A stretch of DNA of 64,000 bases from Paratinospora sagittata (taxonomy: Eukaryota; Streptophyta; Magnoliopsida; Ranunculales; Menispermaceae), in contig CM069596.1 in NCBI GenBank assembly GCA_035771175.1, positions 12,357,001-12,421,000 of the forward strand. Direction: 5' to 3'. Below, in pieces: positions 59,023-64,000 of the stretch; position 1 is the stretch's first letter; every line of letters begins with the position of its first letter. The notes under the pieces are model-generated. The model searched no databases and was not told the origin of the DNA. It worked only from the letters and a program-made list of their open reading frames with translations. Position numbers and translations under genes: made by a program.

Positions 59023-60020
59023 TGCATGTGGAATGTGAATCCAAATTGATAAGCTTTTACTTGCATCGAACTTATTATAAATGCTTGATATCTATATGTT
59101 ATGAGCTTTTAATCATGCTACACATTGACATGCATACATGATATTTATTGATGAGTATTGATAGCATATTTGAATTCTATTCACTGGGCACCGTTGGCTC
59201 ACCCTCATTTTCCTCTTTCAGGTCCTTCTGTCCCGAATAAGGGCAAAGGAGTAGCTATATCTTGAGGGCCTTGCCTGCGAGAGAATCCAAAACCTCGATG
59301 TGAGTTGAGAGGCATTTTGATTGAACTGTGTTTTAAATTATGAAGTATTATATTTTGGATTATGTAATTATAACACTTACCACATTGTAGTATGGGTGAG
59401 TTGGGACTTGTTAGATAGACCATGTGGGCATATGATGATTTTTATTTGTACCCACAATTTTGGACTTTATGTGTATGTCAATTTTAATGGACTGTAGGGA
59501 TTATGATTTTATTTATGGTTCATTTTTATGGATTATCTCTTGTCTTTGATGATTAATACGGTGGGTAGTTTTGTTTAGTACCTTTTGATATTATGTCGTT
59601 GTTTGAGATAAGGCTCGTAGGGTCTCAACCACCTCACGGGAGTTGAGGAGTGGTCGGAGATGCCTACCCGGGCGTCCCGCCCCGGCATTCCGCATGCCAC
59701 TTCTTGGCGGGGTTGGTGGTCTGGGGCGTGGGGTCGCCACATTTTGATTGACTTGTGAGACAACCGGGGAAGTTTTCTCAATTAGAAAATGGTGATTGTA
59801 GCTGGTTTGATCCCCACCCGTAAGTAGGATCAATATATTGGATTTGAGAAATCTTGATTGGGGAAGCCGAACCACTTTAACTTGATCGTGCTAATTTTTT
59901 TTTCCTGCACTTATTTTTTAATTTTCCTTAAGTTTTCATATTGAAAGGTTTTAATCTGAAAAATTTGCAAAGTCCAATTCATCTCCCCCCTCCCCTCTTT
60001 GACTATAATCTAAGCCAACA

Positions 60021-60467
60021 CAAGAGACACTATTTGATCCAAGAAAAGTACGAAAGTCAATTGTTGATCTTCGAATCGGGGAACAAACTCCATAATTCGA
60101 GTTTGCAAAAGCATAGAGATTGGTTATAGGATAGGAAAGTAATCTAAGGTGTCATGTACATACCTAAGTATATGTTTAACAAGCCTAAAGTGGGAAAAAA
60201 TAGGTTGATGGATTTGTTGACATATAAAATTAACTCTATATGAAATATCAGGGTGAGTGAATGTCAAATATTACAATGCTCTTAAAAAAAGTAGGATCAG
60301 AAAACAATGTGTCATTTGTTTGAGTGATATGTGGGACCATAGGTGTAGAGAGAGGTTTACAAGTGTGCATATTTGCCCCATAAAGGAGGGAACAACATAT
60401 TAGTGTTGATTTAGCATAAGACCATGAGAAAATTTTGCTACTTCTATTCCTAAGAAGTAATTGTTGG
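60021..60467 (-). pseudogene. Copia X, piece 3: RT C-terminus and RNase H start
   Basis: Minus-strand pattern L-T-F-T-H-P-D-I-S-Y, then H-I-L-R-Y-V, then R-R-S-T-I-D-F-R-T-F-L-G-S-N: the RT/RNase H connection of Ty1/copia. It runs directly towards piece 2 across LTR C. Several stops and frameshifts are present upstream (about 60300-60460). Gypsy 3 cuts it at 60468; the N-terminal part of X should continue beyond the window. Confidence 0.85.
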
Positions 60468-61748
60468 TGTCATACCCCGCTGAGTCTAGAAATAATTCAA
60501 CTGTGTAAACATAAATTACAACATTCCTCCAGGCAGGGTATGACAATATGTGATTTGCAGCAGAAGCATGGGCCCATAAACAACATATTGTTTAAAAAAT
60601 AACATTGTTCAATTAATAATAATAACATTGTTTCAAAGGGTGGTAAAATAAGGATTACAATCAGGTTTCTCATGAAACAAAATAAATGAGGGACATGCCC
60701 CTACAAAAGATAAGTGGCCCATGCCACCGAAAAGAAAGTTACATGTTTAGACTAGTGAAACAAAAAGATAAGTCACAATATACGTCGGGACTGGTAACCG
60801 GCCCCTATACAGATTAACCCTCACCCATCTCCATTTCCTAAAAAGTAAAGCAACGAGTTCAACTCAACAGCGCATTGGATCAAGCAAGATAAACGCAACT
60901 TTTTCAGAATAATAACGATTACAGTACGCACATCATTAAGCCTATTAATCCACAACAATACAGTACAATCATGAATTATGCAGTAGCAAACCCCGTACCA
61001 TGGTTCGAGCGCATAACAACTCCACAACCCCATGGTACGTGTGCTTTAAGCATCATTGAGCAACTACAAAACGCCGCAATACAATACTATCATGAATTAT
61101 GTAGCAGCAACCCCCGTACCATGGTTCGAGCACATAGTAGCTCAACAACCCCATGGTACGTGTGCTTTAAGTATCATCAAGGAACTATGAAACATCTCTA
61201 GTCGAGTGCTTAATTTCATTAGTGGCGGTCCCCTTGGAATCAGGGACCCAACGCAATGCAGTTTTGAGGCACATGACCCCAGGCTGGCCCATACCATGGG
61301 TGGCTTTAGGATCCATGGCTGAACATAGTTACCAGGGCAATCATGGATCCAGCCTCACAAGTATATAATCGATATGTTCAAATGCATGAAGTAGTATAAC
61401 AGGGTACAATGTAAATGAGCTATGCAATGTCATGATTATTATAATGTAAAGATACGCAAACCTAAGACTTCATCCACACTTTCAGAGGGGTCGTATGCAT
61501 AGTTTCCACAAGTCGGTGTCTCGAAGGCCAAAGGGTGCAACTGTTCGAGGGTTTGGAAGGGGAGAGGTAGTCCCCTTTTTTCAGATTTTTCTGACAAGAG
61601 GACGAGTGCCTTAGCATGTGCCCTTGGCACTTTCCTTGTCCGTCGACCGTTTCGTTGGGGTTTTTCTGGTATAGTGTTTAAGTGTTTTGTATGCACATGT
61701 TATTTACATTATTTGGTTAAAAAATGGTCAAATATTAGGGGTGTTACA
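60468..61748 (-). repeat. Gypsy 3 3' LTR
   Basis: 1281 bp, directly next to the purine tract. It contains an internal duplication (60940-61060 against 61070-61190) sharing 'atgaattatg..gtagcaa', 'ccccgtaccatggttcgagc' and 'aaccccatggtacgtgtgct'. Confidence 0.88.
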
Positions 61749-62099
61749 TTCTACCCCCCTTTAAAGGAATTTCGCCCTCGAAATTCAATTAAGGTGGTAG
61801 TCTATGCAATTTTACCATAACAATTTACCTCATAATTGAATCAATTGTCGTCAGAAATGATGATGAAGTCGATCATATCCCCATTATATGCATCTCTGGT
61901 CGGGATTCTGGATAAGCACTGGTCTGGTGGATTGTGTAGGCCTCAGACCACGCTCTGTTCGATGGAGTTTCCCGAATGAGCAGGTGTTGGGGAGTGGAAA
62001 GATTTAGACTCCTCGTTAGCATGATCTGATAACTCAGGAAGAGAAGGAAGAGCGGGTACATATCATAGTGGGCAAAAAATAGGCCGGGGGAAAAGTAGA

Positions 62100-62640
62100 C
62101 CATGTCTGGCTTGCGCTCTAGTGCATGATCGAGCCCTGATGGGTAGGTTCAGAGACTGCAAGTCGGATGGTTCGACTTGATCGAGCATTGGAGTAGGTGT
62201 GTGAATGGGCGTGCACTCGTGAGGTTATTGATAGGTGGTGGTTGTTTGTCAGAGGGCGAGTTTTTGAATTTCGTTAACGGAAACCACACGCTTTTTCTCA
62301 CGATGGCTTTTGTGCGTCGTTCTCTCTTGTGCCGATTGGGAGAATGTTGTTAGATGGTCCTATTTGATTTGGATTGGGAGATGGGCTGGAGTGCTCTGCA
62401 ATGGACTGTGAATGGGTGTCTGTGGACGTTATGGGCTGGTAGAAAAAGATCTCGATCCCTCGGATGGTGACTCACTGTAGTAGGATGCCGTGGGACTCCG
62501 AGTAGGGGGACTCGAAGTTGGGTCCTCCTGACTCATTTCTTAGGAGGCTGAGTCTACCGCCACATCTGAAGTGCGAGAGTCATAACTGTGCACAAAATTG
62601 CTTACTTATTATTCACTATCTGACATCTGCAAAATTCATA
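62100..62640 (-). pseudogene. Gypsy 3 3' reading frame, decayed
   Basis: Starts at about 62631 (M-S-D-S-E), in the same place relative to chromodomain and purine tract as the frames at 22722-23209 and 36796-37317, and has a similar Ser/Pro-rich composition with S-P-T / S-E-S blocks. Many stops. Little direct identity to the other copies. Confidence 0.35.
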
Positions 62641-62747
62641 TTAAGGAACACGAATATATAATAAGAAGACAAGTAGTGATAGGAAAAATGAATGATTTAT
62701 TGAACATGATGTCATCAACCATTATTCACATATATCTCTGAATATTT

Positions 62748-64000
62748 CTATTTGGTTACTACTTCCAATTCCCACGTTGCTTCTTCAACACAGTGGTGTT
62801 GCCAGAGAACCTTGACAAGCGGAATGCTCTTATCTCGCAAATCCTGTGTCTTGGTGTCCACAATTTGTACAAGATGTTCCTTATACCGATTTCCTTCCTC
62901 TATTTCAACTTTAACTAGAGGAATGATGTAAGAGGGATCGTGGTGGTATTTTCGGAGCATTTAGACGTGAAAAACATCATGAATTCGAGACATGGAGGGA
63001 GATAGAGACAACTGGTAGGCGGTTTCACCAATTCTCTTAATGATCTGGAATGTGCTGATATATCGTGGGGACAACTTCTCCTTGACATGGAAATGTTTTA
63101 TGCCCTTGATGGGTTGGACTTTATGGAAGACGGAGTCACCAACCTCAAACTCTAGGGGTTTCTGTCGTTTGTTTGAGTAGCTTTTGTGTCTACTTTGTGT
63201 GGCCCAAAGTCATTCTCTGACAAGAGTAATCTTATCAGTGGTTTCCTTATTGAGCTCAGGTCCAAGCTATGGTCGGTCTGCCATATCCAACCAACATGAA
63301 GGGGATCTACAGGGCCTGGGCCTGCAATATAATGCCTCATATGGTGCCATCCCGATGCTTCTTGGTAGCTATTGTTATATGAAAATTTTTCCAAGTGTAG
63401 ATACTTCACCCAACAGTCCTAGAAATCCAAGACACCACAACGTAGCCCATCTTTCAATATCTGGATTGAGTGTTCAGACTGGCCATCTGTTTGAAGGTGA
63501 AAGGTCATGCTCATGGTAACCCTCGACCCCATTCGAGTTTGGAAAGTTTGCCAGAATCTTGAAGTAAATCTGGGATCTCGATCACAAACAATTGTGAGGG
63601 GAATCCCATGAAGTTTGACAATCTTGTGTTTGTAGATCTCGGCTAGTTTTGTTGGGGTATCGGTAGACTTAATGGGTATGAAGTGTGCAAATTTTGTCAA
63701 TCTATCGATAATCACGCAGACTGCGTCTTTCCCTTTAGAGTTCTGAGGTAGTGTTGTGATGAAGCCCATAACAATGTTGTCCCACTTCCATTCCTCGATA
63801 GGCAGGGGTTGTAGCTGACCGGAGGGTAGTCTTCGTTGAGTTTTGACTTGTTGGCAAGTGAGACACTTCGTCACGAAGTCTGCAACTGCCCTCTTCATTC
63901 TTGAGAACCAGAATGGTCTTTTCATGTCTCCTTACCTCTTGTCTCCTTCCAGGTGCATAATAAATTTAGATCCATGGAACGAGGACAACACGTCATGCCA
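62748..64000 (-). pseudogene. Gypsy 3 integrase and chromodomain, broken, cut by window end
   Basis: Integrase at 63419-63925 keeps the C-L-T-C zinc-finger cysteines (about 63860), the D-R-L-T-K core Asp (about 63700), C-D-R-D-P-R-F (about 63580) and D-G-Q-S-E (about 63490). A frameshift or stop near 63420 separates it from the downstream part (63000-63410). The chromodomain is at 62748-62960 with D-K-S-I-P-L-V-K-V-L and E-E-A-T-W-E-L-E. The sequence leaves the window inside the zinc-finger region. Confidence 0.88.

Larger units (their letters stand above)
56759..59741 (+). mobile_element. Solo LTR D (3.0 kb), duplication TTTTG
   Basis: TTTTG lies at 56754-56758 and 59742-59746. Starts TGTGACGCCCCG and ends GGGTCGCCACA. 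It contains a 12-bp tandem repeat (57187-57276, 'gagagaatcaag' type), a purine-rich stretch (57290-57370), a duplication of about 177 bp (57477-57830) and a 56-bp duplication (58921-59022). The 'cactgggc...ggctcaccc' block near 59180 marks the 3' side. Long open frames in it are repeat- or purine-driven and not genes. Confidence 0.9.
50397..60020 (+). mobile_element. LTR C (SIRE-like solo LTR), interrupted by F and D, duplication CAAGA
   Basis: CAAGA lies at 50392-50396 and 60021-60025. Starts TGTTGGTTTAATGACC and ends TAAGCCAACA. Its own pieces are 50397-50749, 55855-56758 and 59747-60020 (about 1.5 kb). It carries the degenerate palindrome array (about 55970-56290; words such as 'gaaacatgttcc' and 'gaaatgcgcttcc') and TATATAAA at 56399. 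It lacks the 36-bp tandem repeats of B, which explains part of its shorter length. Confidence 0.8.
60468..64000 (-). mobile_element. Gypsy 3: Tekay-like chromovirus, 3' half only in window
   Basis: 3' LTR 60468-61748 (plus-strand edges TGTCATACCCCG and GTGTTACA), polypurine tract 61749-61764 (minus AAAGGGGGGTAGAA), a stop-filled 3' reading frame, chromodomain and integrase. The left flank is GTTGG (60463-60467); the matching copy must lie outside the window. It entered copia X. Confidence 0.9.

Overview
This is a window of plant nuclear DNA, almost certainly from a eudicot. It holds one complete host gene with short plant-type introns (a ferric-chelate reductase of the FRO family, 10976-18979, + strand). 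Nearly all the rest is AT-rich, nested transposable-element sequence: Ty3/gypsy chromoviruses of Tekay/Del type, Ty1/copia LTRs that resemble the SIRE type, a FAR1-type Mutator-like element (MULE), CACTA-like ends and several MITEs. I see no rRNA, genuine tRNA, CRISPR or bacterial-type organisation. The species cannot be fixed from sequence alone.

Layout. 1-7400: LTR fragments and two solo LTRs (884-2554 with target duplication TAATA; 4153-6930 with GTACC) around a broken gag-like reading frame. 7397-10970: an LTR-like block, then AT-rich DNA and the putative FRO promoter. 10976-18979: FRO in eight exons (720 aa), with four MITE-like insertions and long microsatellites in or next to its introns. 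19254-26925: a MULE encoding a dead FAR1-related transposase, cut by a chimeric gypsy insertion (21325-24662, duplication TGTAT). 27415-60467: one minus-strand copia element, split into three pieces by two SIRE-like LTR insertions that were themselves hit repeatedly. 60468-64000: the 3' half of another gypsy element, cut by the window edge.

The copia nest can be dated in layers because almost every insertion keeps its 5-bp target duplication. Copia X (27866-28017, 50152-50396, 60021-60467) received LTR B (28018-50151, duplication TTATT/TTGTT) and LTR C (50397-60020, CAAGA). B then received gypsy 1 (28031-34705, TAACT) and gypsy 2 (35426-48559, TTTCT); gypsy 2 received solo LTR H (39119-41212, CTTGT). 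C received LTR F (50750-55849), a CACTA-like element, solo LTR E (52956-55230, AAAAT) and the 3-kb solo LTR D (56759-59741, TTTTG). With the insertions and one duplication copy discounted, the copia frame is continuous at both junctions.

The points most worth following up are: GAAC...GTTC palindrome arrays just upstream of the TATA box in two unrelated LTR families; an extra proline/serine-rich reading frame between the chromodomain and the polypurine tract in all four gypsy copies; an additional gag-like reading frame between primer-binding site and gag in gypsy 2; the excess of solo LTRs; and the intact FRO gene standing 266 bp from the MULE.
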